A stretch of 64,000 nucleotides of DNA from Labilibacter sediminis (GTDB lineage Bacteria > Bacteroidota > Bacteroidia > Bacteroidales > Marinilabiliaceae). The translations under genes and the position numbers were made by a program. The DNA is taken from contig NZ_VCHY01000020.1 in assembly GCF_005877885.1 (NCBI RefSeq), positions 58,821 to 122,820 of the forward strand, written 5' to 3'. This document shows positions 36,392 to 44,354 of the stretch, piece after piece. The notes beneath the pieces were generated by a model. The model saw only the letters and a program-made list of their open reading frames with translations. It was not told the origin of the DNA and did no database searches. Within the stretch, counting starts at the first letter, position 1. Every line of letters begins with the position of its first letter.

Positions 36392-36417
36392 GTATGTTTA
36401 ATAGAATCATAAAAATT

Positions 36418-37878
36418 ATGCATAAACTAAAACGAATATTAATGATCCTGTTTGCTGTTGGTTTGGTAAGTTGTCAATCAACAAAGCAAAAAGAAACAAA
36501 GCAACCGAATGTAATTTTAATTGTTGCCGATGACCTGGGATGGATGGATTTGGGCTATTCGTGTAGCAATTTTTACGAAACTCCAAACATTGATGCACTG
36601 GCTGCTTCGGGGATGACTTTTACCGATGCCTATGCCGCAAGCCCGGTTTGTTCTCCCACACGTTCGAGTATTATGTGCGGCAAGGCTCCGGCAAGAACTA
36701 AAAACACCGACTGGTTTGGTGCACCTCAGCCCGACACCAAATTTCCCGGATGGATGGGACATAAAAACCGAACATTAGAACCTGCTTATTATGTAGAGCA
36801 CATGCCGCTTGAAGAAATAACTATAGCTGAGGCCTTGCGTGACAAAGGTTATAAAACATTTATTGCCGGGAAATGGCATCTTGGGCATGAAGAAGAATAC
36901 TGGCCCGAAAACCAAGGTTTTGAAATAAATAAAGGAGGCTTTTCCATGGGGTATCCACCACTAAACGATGAAGCAGATGGTTATTTCTCTCCTTATGGCA
37001 ACCCTCGCTTAAACGATGGCCCCAAAGGTGAATATCTGCCATACCGTCTTTTGGATGAAACTAGGAAGTTTATTCAGGAAAACAAGGATGAACCGTTCTT
37101 CATTTACTATTCCTTTTATTTGGTTCATACTCCTATACAAGCAAGAGAAGAGTTGATCGCCAAGTATCAACAAAAAAGGGATTCGTTAAAACTAACTGAT
37201 GAGTTTGTCGATTTTGGCGAAAAGAAACTAAGAACAGTACAAAGCAATGTAGCTTATGCTGCTATGATAGAAACCATGGATCAGGTTGTTGGTAAAATTG
37301 CTGAAGAGGTTAAGGAATCAAACATTGATGAGAATACCATCATCATATTTACGGCAGACAATGGCGGACTTTCAACCAACTGGGCTCCTACATCTAATTT
37401 ACCGCTTAAAGGAGGTAAGGGCTGGGTGTACGAAGGCGGTATTCGGGAACCAATGTTTGTGGTTTGGCCTGGAATTACCAAACCAGAGAGCAAATGCAGC
37501 GAGCCTGTTCTTACAACCGACTTTTATAGAACTATTGTGGAAATGACAGGAATAGAACAGCCACCACAACAAGCACTTGATGGTGCAAGCTTGGTTCCCC
37601 TGTTAAAACAGGTGGAAGGTTTCGACCGAAAAGCCATATGTTGGCACTATCCGCATTACAGTCCGCAGGGTGGAAAACCAGCTTCTGCAATCAGGAGTGG
37701 TGATTGGAAACTGATAAAAAGCTACGAAACCAATCAAGTAGAATTATACAACCTTAAGGCTGATATTGGAGAAACAAAAAATCTTTCTGAAGAGCATATT
37801 GAATTGAAACAGCGTTTGGAAACGGAATTAAATGACTGGCTAAAAGAAGTGGATGCTTCAATGCCCAGCAGAAAATAA
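36418..37878 (+). CDS. S1-family (formylglycine) sulfatase, lipoprotein
   Basis: Hydrolyses sulfate esters, probably on the glycan handled by the PUL. I chose the ATG at 36418 since it gives a lipoprotein signal (MHKLKRILMILFAVGLVSC); an ATG at 36394 adds eight residues. The catalytic motif CSPTR places the formylglycine Cys at residue 86 counted from 36394 (78 from this start). Metal ligands are in VADDLGWMDLG and TADNGG; a GKWHLG motif is also present. No sulfatase-maturating enzyme is seen in the window, so maturation must come from elsewhere. It is the last intact PUL gene before degraded genes. Confidence 0.95.
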   Translation: MHKLKRILMILFAVGLVSCQSTKQKETKQPNVILIVADDLGWMDLGYSCSNFYETPNIDALAASGMTFTDAYAASPVCSPTRSSIMCGKAPARTKNTDWFGAPQPDTKFPGWMGHKNRTLEPAYYVEHMPLEEITIAEALRDKGYKTFIAGKWHLGHEEEYWPENQGFEINKGGFSMGYPPLNDEADGYFSPYGNPRLNDGPKGEYLPYRLLDETRKFIQENKDEPFFIYYSFYLVHTPIQAREELIAKYQQKRDSLKLTDEFVDFGEKKLRTVQSNVAYAAMIETMDQVVGKIAEEVKESNIDENTIIIFTADNGGLSTNWAPTSNLPLKGGKGWVYEGGIREPMFVVWPGITKPESKCSEPVLTTDFYRTIVEMTGIEQPPQQALDGASLVPLLKQVEGFDRKAICWHYPHYSPQGGKPASAIRSGDWKLIKSYETNQVELYNLKADIGETKNLSEEHIELKQRLETELNDWLKEVDASMPSRK

Positions 37879-37941
37879 CATACCGTAAACAAGTAAAACA
37901 ACATTGAACAATGAATAAATTAAATACGAGGTAGATATTTG

Positions 37942-38340
37942 TTATCTCAATTGTTTTTGGAAAGTGGTCATGATATCGATAGCTGTTCTAAAGTCCTTTT
38001 CAGCTTCAGTTAACTTGCCTTTTTTAAGCTCAACGCGACCCAAAGCAATATAATATTTATAACTCTTGGGGTCTTTTGTAATGGCTTCTTTCCAATATGG
38101 TTCAGGGTAACGGATTGGATGGCGATACAACTCCAGATGTTCACCAATTAATTCCAGTTCGTTGGCACTTTCAATTTCTTCCGGCTGCTTAGGCTCAAAG
38201 GTTAGCTTGCGGTTTCGTTCTTTTGGCACTTCACGCTTATGGTAGGCAATTAATTCTTTCCCTTGTTCATTAACTACAATCAACGAAATGGTATTTTCTA
38301 GTCCGGCTTCAAATTGAATAATATTGTCTTTCCCCGCCAT
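37942..38340 (-). pseudogene. Fragment of a DUF5107-family protein
   Basis: The 132-residue frame contains the linker of DUF5107 proteins (ELIGEHLELYRHPIRYPEPY, then WKEAITKDP and a TPR-like GRVELKKGKLTEAEKDFRTA). Intact family members are over 1000 residues, with this part in the middle, so both ends are missing. A second frame just upstream on the same strand also looks coding (LVIEVKEYNKSSVSLIWRG), pointing to a frameshift. DUF5107 proteins are common in PULs; this one is almost certainly dead. Confidence 0.65.
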
Positions 38341-38504
38341 ATTAAAGATACCGATGACTTATTGTATTCCTTGACTTCTATGACCAAAATAGAATTTCTA
38401 AAAACCAACTTTCGAAGAATCTTTAGCCTTGCAGGCATTTAAATTCTCAAACAGGTCATTAAAAAAAAGGAATTGAAGAAGGCCATATACTGGAGAGGCT
38501 TTCT

Positions 38505-38726
38505 TTGATGGAATTAATTATTGGTTGGGCCCTGGCCAGAAGTGGAAGTTACAAAAGTTATGAAATTCTTATTGAATATTTGGATGATATGCGAGCCATT
38601 CTTGCTGAATTTACACATGATACTTTGCTGAAAATTACCAACCATGACTTTGGTAAAGTTAAGGGAGACTGGGAATATTGGTTGGCAAGGAATAAGGCTA
38701 ATTTCAAACCTGAGAAGACCAATTAA
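38505..38726 (+). pseudogene. C-terminal fragment of a HEAT-repeat protein
   Basis: A 73-residue frame resembling the end of HEAT-repeat proteins found in PULs: ILIEYLDDMRAILAEFTHDT and GKVKGDWEYWLARNK, as in 'r..la..a...L..itg.dfg.d...W..W'. No N-terminal part precedes it, and the neighbour is another gene fragment. It is read as a remnant; a genuine small protein is less likely. Confidence 0.5.
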
Positions 38727-39056
38727 GTAGCAGCCACATTCATATACATGATTAATCCTGTTACAAGATTTACATTTTGGAGAATAATTAACACTAAATA
38801 TAAACTTATTAATAAAAGTGATACTAATCTCTTACGCTGCCTCCATCGCTTCGCTAACAGTTAATTATCTAAAGGAGGTATTAACTTATACAAATGTCAA
38901 AAGTACAAGTTGATATGCGTCCGTATGTCTTTGATTATACAGAACTTGCGTTCTAAAAGTAATTCTCAATTGCAAATTGCTTGGACTTTTGTTTGAATTG
39001 TCTTGAAAGTATAAGCTTTCGCAATAGAATGGCTTTAAACCATAAAATTTAAAGCT
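38727..39056 (+). other. Spacer with an SD-like element and a 20-codon frame
   Basis: This 330-bp spacer holds AAAGGAGG at 38871-38878, unusual in a phylum that seldom uses Shine-Dalgarno sequences. Fifteen nt later an ATG at 38894 opens a 20-codon frame (MSKVQVDMRPYVFDYTELAF) ending at 38956. It could be a leader peptide, a truncated gene start or chance. Nothing else was recognised. Confidence 0.25.
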
Positions 39057-39647
39057 ATGTCACTAAAAGGTCAAAAAACGACAACAACATCAATGGACTG
39101 GGATCAGTTCAAGTCTCTAATTTCAAAGTTAGAACGAGATGGTGAAAACAAGTATTGTTTATTAATTTCAATCGGCGTATTTACAGGTCTTCGGATAGGT
39201 GATTTGCTTCAACTCCGGTTCAGTCAATTTGAAACTGGCGAAACTTTTACCATTGTTGAGAAGAAAACAAAAAAGACAAGAAAGATTAAGATTAATCAAG
39301 ACTTAAAATCTATCTTGATCAGGATAAAGGAAAAAATGTCAATTGCCGATAGCAATCAATTTATTTTCATTAATCGTTACGGAACAAAACCAATTGACAG
39401 AAGTTGGATTAATGTAAGTTTGAAACGAATCTTTAAGAAGTATAATATTGAACTTGAAGGTAATATATCATCTCACATGTTTCGAAAAACATTAGGAAAT
39501 AGAGTTTTAAAATTGAATAACTATTCCAACGAATCGATAGTCCTATTAATGGAACTTTTTGGTCATAGTAGTATGGCAATTACAAAAAAGTACCTGGGAA
39601 TTCGAGAAAAAGAAATTTTGGGTATTTATGATTCACTACGACTATAA
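39057..39647 (+). CDS. Compact tyrosine recombinase (catalytic domain only)
   Basis: A 196-residue phage-integrase-family recombinase with all main catalytic residues: Arg46 (TGLRIGD), a basic Lys region (KKTKKTRKIK), His140 and Arg143 (HMFRKTL), His170 (LFGHSSM) and Tyr179 (KKYLGI). The N-terminal SAM-like core-binding and arm-binding domains of normal integrases (350-420 residues) are absent. No phage or conjugation genes surround it. Such short recombinases may act in local inversions or be the end product of element decay. The target site is unknown. The start has no ribosome-binding site, typical for the phylum. Confidence 0.9.
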   Translation: MSLKGQKTTTTSMDWDQFKSLISKLERDGENKYCLLISIGVFTGLRIGDLLQLRFSQFETGETFTIVEKKTKKTRKIKINQDLKSILIRIKEKMSIADSNQFIFINRYGTKPIDRSWINVSLKRIFKKYNIELEGNISSHMFRKTLGNRVLKLNNYSNESIVLLMELFGHSSMAITKKYLGIREKEILGIYDSLRL

Positions 39648-39966
39648 AAAAGTATAAATCTTAATTTGCGTAGAAGGAGTAAAAACAGGACAGGGGTAAA
39701 GTTGTAATATTAAAGCTAAGATATTCAAACTATTTCGAATACTGGAACGCAGCTCCCTTTAAAAATTAGTGCAATAAAGGTAGTTTCACTGCCCTAATCG
39801 AAATAATTATAAAATTTTACTGATACAAAACCAAGAACAAACGAACTTCAAAAGATTAGTAAATAAATTGTATTAGTGCTACATTTGACTCCAGTATAAG
39901 GGGCAGTATTTTATTAATTTTAATCGCACAGCTGATTAATTTCACTTATAATGTAAACACCGAATA
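39648..39966. other. Noncoding spacer, nothing recognised
   Basis: This 319-bp AT-rich stretch between the recombinase and the AlbA_2 gene contains no open frame of note, no strong hairpin and no recognised promoter box. Confidence 0.5.
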
Positions 39967-41382
39967 ATGACCAAAGAAGAATTAATACAAAAGCTGAGTA
40001 GTCTCGAATGGGAGGATTTTGAGGTAAAGGCTGCCAAAAGTGAGTTGCCCAAGTCCGTTTGGGAAACGGTTTCTGCATTTTCAAATACTAGCGGAGGTTG
40101 GATTATTTTGGGTGTTACAGAAAAAGGCAATGACTTTGAAATTACAGGTGTTCGTAATGGTGAAAAATTAGAACAAGATTTTCTGAATACGCTCAGAGGA
40201 ACAAAGTTCAATGTTTTTGTAGATACAAAGCAGGAAGTGTATGAGTTTGAAGAAAAAAACGTTCTGGCATTTTATGTGCCAGTGCATAAAAACAAACCTG
40301 TTTATTACAACAACCAGAGCAATACTTTTATTCGCAGAGGAAGTTCCGACCAGCGTGCTACACAGGAAGAAATTGACAGCATGTTGCGTGATCGGGCATT
40401 TGGTACAAAAACGGCAGAATTAGCTCTGGGAACCAGTCGTGATAGTTTAAATGATACCTCTTTAAATCGTTATCGGGATTATATGACACGGTTTAATCCC
40501 AATGCAAGTTATATCCGTTTTGACGAAAATGAGTTTTTGCGAAAACTTCGCATTATGGAAAACGGCAAATGTACTTTCGCTGGATTGCTTATGTTTGGTA
40601 AACGGGATGCAATTGAAAAACACTTTGCCGATTTTCGTATAGATTTATTGGAAATCCCAGGAACTTCATACGCTGATGCCAAACACACCTATACTTTCCG
40701 TGTAGAGGAGCAGGAGAACCTTTGGGAATATTATTTTGAATGTTTTCATCGGTTAAAGCAAAAAGTAGATGTTAGGTTTTCACTGACGGCTGAGGGATTT
40801 GGACAGGAGTTGTCACCAGGGCTTGAAAGTATCCGTGAAGCTTTGGTCAATATGTTGATGCACACTGACTACTTTTCTCCGGCATGTCCCCGTGTCCGGA
40901 TATTTACCAATCATATTGAGTTTTACAATCCCGGTGGATTACCAAAACCATTTGAAGAATTAAAAAGCAAGGATATTTCTTTACCCCGAAACCCAATTAT
41001 GGCAAAGTTGTTCCGTATGGTAAAACTGGCTGAGAATGTAGGTTTTGGTTTTGACAAAATAGACGAAAACTGGAAGGCTTATAACTCAACTGTGCCTGGT
41101 TACCAGATTGAATTCGATTCGGTTGTGGTTGATTTTTCAATGGAAGCGAAAGATAGTGTCGGAGAAACGTCGGGGAAAACGTCGGGGAAAACGTCGGGGA
41201 AAACGTCGGGGAAAATTATAGAGCTTATTAACAGCAACATGAATATTTCTATACCAGAGATGGCTGAAACGATTGGTGTTTCAGAGCGTTCTATTGAAAG
41301 GAATATTGAAAGTCTAAAGAAAAAAGGATTATTGGAGCGTGTAGGCCCGGCAAAAGGAGGCTATTGGCAGGTAATTGAATAA
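39967..41382 (+). CDS. AlbA_2/Schlafen-type DNA-binding, ATP-binding protein (RecG-like COG2865)
   Basis: A 471-residue protein often annotated as a RecG-like transcriptional regulator. Residues 10-125 form the AlbA_2 domain (WEDFEVKAAKSELPKSVWET, SNTSGGWIILGVTEKG, VYYNNQSNTFIRRGSSDQR). A GHKL-like C-terminal ATPase region (SIREALVNMLMHTDYF, about 280-380) follows, then a TSGK repeat linker (401-416), and a winged HTH (NISIPEMAETIGVSERSIER, about 425-471). Family members sit in defence-rich and mobile regions; their exact role is unsettled. It ends 11 bp before the UPF0158 gene, so the two are probably co-transcribed. Confidence 0.85.
   Translation: MTKEELIQKLSSLEWEDFEVKAAKSELPKSVWETVSAFSNTSGGWIILGVTEKGNDFEITGVRNGEKLEQDFLNTLRGTKFNVFVDTKQEVYEFEEKNVLAFYVPVHKNKPVYYNNQSNTFIRRGSSDQRATQEEIDSMLRDRAFGTKTAELALGTSRDSLNDTSLNRYRDYMTRFNPNASYIRFDENEFLRKLRIMENGKCTFAGLLMFGKRDAIEKHFADFRIDLLEIPGTSYADAKHTYTFRVEEQENLWEYYFECFHRLKQKVDVRFSLTAEGFGQELSPGLESIREALVNMLMHTDYFSPACPRVRIFTNHIEFYNPGGLPKPFEELKSKDISLPRNPIMAKLFRMVKLAENVGFGFDKIDENWKAYNSTVPGYQIEFDSVVVDFSMEAKDSVGETSGKTSGKTSGKTSGKIIELINSNMNISIPEMAETIGVSERSIERNIESLKKKGLLERVGPAKGGYWQVIE
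41167..41214 (+). repeat. 12-bp coding tandem repeat (TSGK x4)
   Basis: Four exact copies of ACGTCGGGGAAA encode (Thr-Ser-Gly-Lys)4 in the linker between the ATPase-like region and the HTH. A degenerate copy precedes it. Copy-number change by slippage would keep the frame and only change linker length. Confidence 0.9.
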
Positions 41383-41393
41383 TAACGACAAGT

Positions 41394-41957
41394 ATGAACA
41401 AAAATCAACTGCAGAACGAAATTTTAGCTATAATCAGAACTGTTTTCGATGATAAAAAAGCATTGGAGAAAATACATGCGTTTTTAATAGCAGAGATTTA
41501 TGAAGAGCCTGAACCTGAGAAAATTCCTACAAAGTATAAAAAGGTGGTTTCTGAAATTGCAGATGGATTGTCGGCGGGACTGATTTGCTTTTTTAATCCA
41601 GACACACTTGAGGTTGAGGATGTCCCCAAAGAATTGGCTTACGACCCGGAAGAATTTGAAATGATGACATGCGAAACCTTTGAAAGTGCAGGTTTGAAAC
41701 ATGAAAATTGGGAGAACTGTGTAGCAATTGAACCTATGGAATCGCGCGATTCATTTAAAATAATGGAATATTTTGTTGATGAAGTAAAGGATATAAACTT
41801 TCAGGAAAAATTGATAAATGCCCTGAACAGGAATAAACCATTTGCCAATTTTAAATACCTGGTTGAAAATTCTGATTACAGACAACAGTGGTTTGATTTC
41901 AGGCAAGCACAGTATGAATTTTATGTTTGGGATATTATTAGAATAAACATTGGGTAA
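41394..41957 (+). CDS. UPF0158-family protein
   Basis: A 187-residue acidic soluble protein. The family pattern is in ICFFNPDTLEVEDVP, VDEVKDINFQEKLINALNRN (KPFANFK follows) and YRQQWFDFRQAQYEFYVWDI, matching the UPF0158 layout in which a metabolically unassigned domain ends with '..l..k.pFr.Fk......r..W..f...'. Biochemical role unknown. It lies 11 bp after the AlbA_2 gene and could be its partner or regulator. Confidence 0.75.
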   Translation: MNKNQLQNEILAIIRTVFDDKKALEKIHAFLIAEIYEEPEPEKIPTKYKKVVSEIADGLSAGLICFFNPDTLEVEDVPKELAYDPEEFEMMTCETFESAGLKHENWENCVAIEPMESRDSFKIMEYFVDEVKDINFQEKLINALNRNKPFANFKYLVENSDYRQQWFDFRQAQYEFYVWDIIRINIG

Positions 41958-42007
41958 AAACAATTGGTGAATGATATATCATTCATTAATTGCAAAAACA
42001 AGGCATT

Positions 42008-42183
42008 ATGACTGATAATTCATACACAAAAAGGCATGCAAAACCATTAAAAACAGAAAAGCAAAACAGGTAACTGAAGAAATAAGCGATACGGTTAGCC
42101 AATGTAAAAACTTTGGGAACAACGTAAATGTTGACACAAAACTTAGTGATGAGATTGACAAAACGTTAATTAAATTTGTGTGA
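42008..42183 (+). pseudogene. Possible frameshifted small gene
   Basis: An ATG at 42008 opens a 21-codon frame (MTDNSYTKRHAKPLKTEKQN start). Around 42050 a second frame continues with protein-like content (VTEEISDTVSQCKNFGNNVN, ending at the TGA at 42181-42183). A one- or two-base shift would join them into a protein of about 58 residues. It sits in the 355-bp gap between the UPF0158 gene and the AbiE pair. No family recognised; it may be chance. Confidence 0.25.
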
Positions 42184-42288
42184 TTGTCGGAACTAAGTCG
42201 GCTTTATAAATATGAGAAATTGCGTAGCTGAGCTGCTCGATATTGAATATATTTAAAGTATTTGGTTCATCATTTCAAATGTTTTCTT

Positions 42289-42296
42289 TATTTTTG
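42289..42296 (+). promoter_or_regulatory. -7 box of the abiE operon
   Basis: TATTTTTG fits the Bacteroidota -7 consensus TAnnTTTG exactly, 17 nt before the ATG at 42313. A TTTG at 42261-42264 is a weak -33 candidate, as its spacing is longer than usual. Its position downstream of the alternative ATG at 42262 supports the later start. Confidence 0.5.
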
Positions 42297-42312
42297 TGCA
42301 AAACCGAGTAGT

Positions 42313-43080
42313 ATGACTACGCATAATGATACAAAATTAAAGAAGCTTTTTAAACTATTGAATCCCAATAATGTAATAACATCATCTTTGTTGAACGATA
42401 ATGGGTTATCCAGGCATCTACGAAGGTATTACCAGGAAAGTGGCTGGATTGAACCTTTAGGAAGAGGTGCATATAAAAAGCCAGGTGATAAATTAGAATG
42501 GCAGGCAGGAGTAAATGCTTTGCAAAATCAATTAAATATCAAGGTGCATGTAGGTGGTTTAACAGCATTAATCCTTCATGGATTCAGTCATTATTTTAGA
42601 TTGAGCAAAGAAACTTTATACTTGTTCTCTCCTCTACAAACCAGAGTGCCCAAGTGGTTTACAGATTATAACTGGAACGTGGAACTATTCCAAAAACCAA
42701 CTTCATTCCTTCCTGAAAATATAGGCATCAAAGAAATGGAGATGAAGGATGTAAAAGTTAATATATCAACACCAGAGCGTGCCATATTGGAATGCCTGTT
42801 TTTAGCTCCACAACATACCGACCTTGTTGAGTGCTATCAGGTTCTTGAAGGATTGATCAATCTTAAACCCAGACTAGTTAGTGAGCTGTTATTAGATTGT
42901 AACTCAATAAAAGTTAAGCGTCTTTTCCTTTACATGGCAGAGAAATCAGATCATCAATGGTTTCAATTCCTTAAAACAGATAAAATTGATATGGGAAGTG
43001 GAGACAGGATGATAACAGAAAGTGGAGCATATAGCTCTAAATATAGAATAACAATCCCAAAAGAATTAGCAGATTTATGA
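42313..43080 (+). CDS. AbiEi-family antitoxin/repressor
   Basis: Antitoxin of a type IV AbiE toxin-antitoxin pair. From the ATG at 42313 it has 255 residues; an ATG at 42262 would add 17, but the promoter box lies between them. The N-terminal winged helix (VITSSLLNDNGLSRHLRRYY, GRGAYKKPG) is the DNA-binding part. The middle AbiEi domain carries VHVGGLTALILHGFSHYF, and the C-terminal part has NISTPERAILECLFLAP. AbiEi proteins repress their own promoter and counteract the nucleotidyltransferase toxin. The stop overlaps the toxin start (ATGA, 43077-43080). Confidence 0.87.
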   Translation: MTTHNDTKLKKLFKLLNPNNVITSSLLNDNGLSRHLRRYYQESGWIEPLGRGAYKKPGDKLEWQAGVNALQNQLNIKVHVGGLTALILHGFSHYFRLSKETLYLFSPLQTRVPKWFTDYNWNVELFQKPTSFLPENIGIKEMEMKDVKVNISTPERAILECLFLAPQHTDLVECYQVLEGLINLKPRLVSELLLDCNSIKVKRLFLYMAEKSDHQWFQFLKTDKIDMGSGDRMITESGAYSSKYRITIPKELADL

Positions 43081-43997
43081 TTTCACAAGCATATAAAGCC
43101 CAAGTTGATTTATTATTGCAGGTCTTGCCCTATGTTGCTAAAGAGGAAAGGTTTGCTTTGAAAGGTGGAACGGCAATTAATCTGTTTATAAGGGAAATGC
43201 CACGGCTGTCCGTTGACATTGATCTAACTTATCTGCCTCTTGATTCCAGAATCGAGGCCCTAAAAAATATTCAGGATGGTTTAGGTAGAATTAAGGCAAA
43301 TATTGAAAAGAATGTTCCAGGTGTCAGAATTAATACTGTTCCTCTAAAAGGAGGAACAGATGTAAAACTAAATTGCCAAGGACAAGGTGCACAAATCAAA
43401 ATAGAAGTCAATACAATAACCAGAGGTAATGTGTTTCCTACTAAATTAATGCAGGTGGTTAATTTGGTTCAGGATGAGTTTGATAAATTTGCTGCCATCA
43501 ATGTGGTTTCAATGGCTGAATTGTACGGAGGTAAAATCTGTGCTGCCATCGACAGGCAACATCCACGAGATATATTTGATGTAAAACTGCTACTTGAAAA
43601 TGAAGGATTCACAGATGAAATATGGGAAGGCTTCAAAGTTGGATTAATTAGCCATTACAAACCAATTAGCGAATTACTTGCTCCGGTTTTAAAAGACCAG
43701 AAGTCTGCCTTTGACAATCAGTTTGCAGGTATGACAACAGTTGAGTTCTCGTATGAGGATTATGAAACAACGAGAGCCTTATTGATTAAAACCATCGGAG
43801 AACGCCTTGCTGATGAAGATAAACGCTTCTTTTTAAGTTTTGAAAGTGGAGAACCAGACTGGGATTTATTCCCTATACCAGTTCTAAAAGATTTACCTGC
43901 CATACAATGGAAGTTGATTAATATTAATAAACTCAAGGAAGGTAATCTCGCAAAGCATAAGCAAAAGATTGAAAACTTGAAAAGAATTCTAAAATAA
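43077..43997 (+). CDS. AbiEii/AbiGii-family nucleotidyltransferase toxin
   Basis: Toxin of the AbiE pair, 306 residues, cytoplasmic. The nucleotidyltransferase core shows FALKGGTAINLF and the metal-binding pair Asp47/Asp49 in LSVDIDLTY, followed by KIEVNTITRG and AELYGGKICAAIDRQHPRDI with the conserved basic and acidic residues of the family. Related toxins transfer nucleotides to tRNA or other targets and cause reversible growth arrest, giving phage resistance in some hosts. The four-base ATGA overlap with the antitoxin gene ensures coupled translation. Confidence 0.9.
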   Translation: MISQAYKAQVDLLLQVLPYVAKEERFALKGGTAINLFIREMPRLSVDIDLTYLPLDSRIEALKNIQDGLGRIKANIEKNVPGVRINTVPLKGGTDVKLNCQGQGAQIKIEVNTITRGNVFPTKLMQVVNLVQDEFDKFAAINVVSMAELYGGKICAAIDRQHPRDIFDVKLLLENEGFTDEIWEGFKVGLISHYKPISELLAPVLKDQKSAFDNQFAGMTTVEFSYEDYETTRALLIKTIGERLADEDKRFFLSFESGEPDWDLFPIPVLKDLPAIQWKLININKLKEGNLAKHKQKIENLKRILK

Positions 43998-44237
43998 GAC
44001 CTAATATAACTGCAATAGAAGCATTAATAAAAATCATTTATGAGGTTCGAAATAATACCTCTATCTTCAATAACAATGTTTTTGATTTAGGGAAGGTATG
44101 ACTACGGTCTCAATAAAAAGTAAAAAAAGTGCTCATTTGTACCATATTTGTACGAAAAAATTATAAGTTACTGAGATTCAGTATGTGTTAACTTCGAAGA
44201 AGTGAAGTAATTCACTCGAATCATATCATAATAATTT

Positions 44238-44265
44238 AAGGCGTCCGAATGGACGCCTTTTTTTT
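44238..44265 (+). terminator. Strong intrinsic terminator
   Basis: AAGGCGTCC (44238-44246), loop GAAT, GGACGCCTT (44251-44259), then a run of T's (nine or more in all counted from 44258). It lies 240 bp after the AbiEii stop. The 357-bp gap to the esterase gene has no recognised gene, so it either ends a long abiE 3' UTR or terminates a small RNA starting within the gap. Confidence 0.85.
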
Positions 44266-44354
44266 GCTCCAATTTGATTGTTATATTTATCACCCCATTA
44301 ACTAATACCAAAGTATATTTGGTAGTAAACTAGTTTTAACCAAATTAAAAAGCG

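Noticed and set aside
41167..41214. TSGK repeats as multiple Walker A motifs
   Set aside because: SGKT alone lacks the GxxxxGK[ST] context and lies in a linker; it is a simple tandem repeat.
39967..41382. ATP-dependent DNA helicase RecG
   Set aside because: No helicase motifs; only the AlbA_2 and GHKL-like parts that gave this family its misleading name.
39057..43997. Prophage or integrative conjugative element
   Set aside because: There is one short recombinase but no phage structural, relaxase, or Tra genes, and no clear flanking direct repeats were found.
44160..44240. tRNA gene or tRNA-derived attachment site
   Set aside because: A CACTCGAATCA stretch looked like a T-arm, but no acceptor stem or cloverleaf could be formed.
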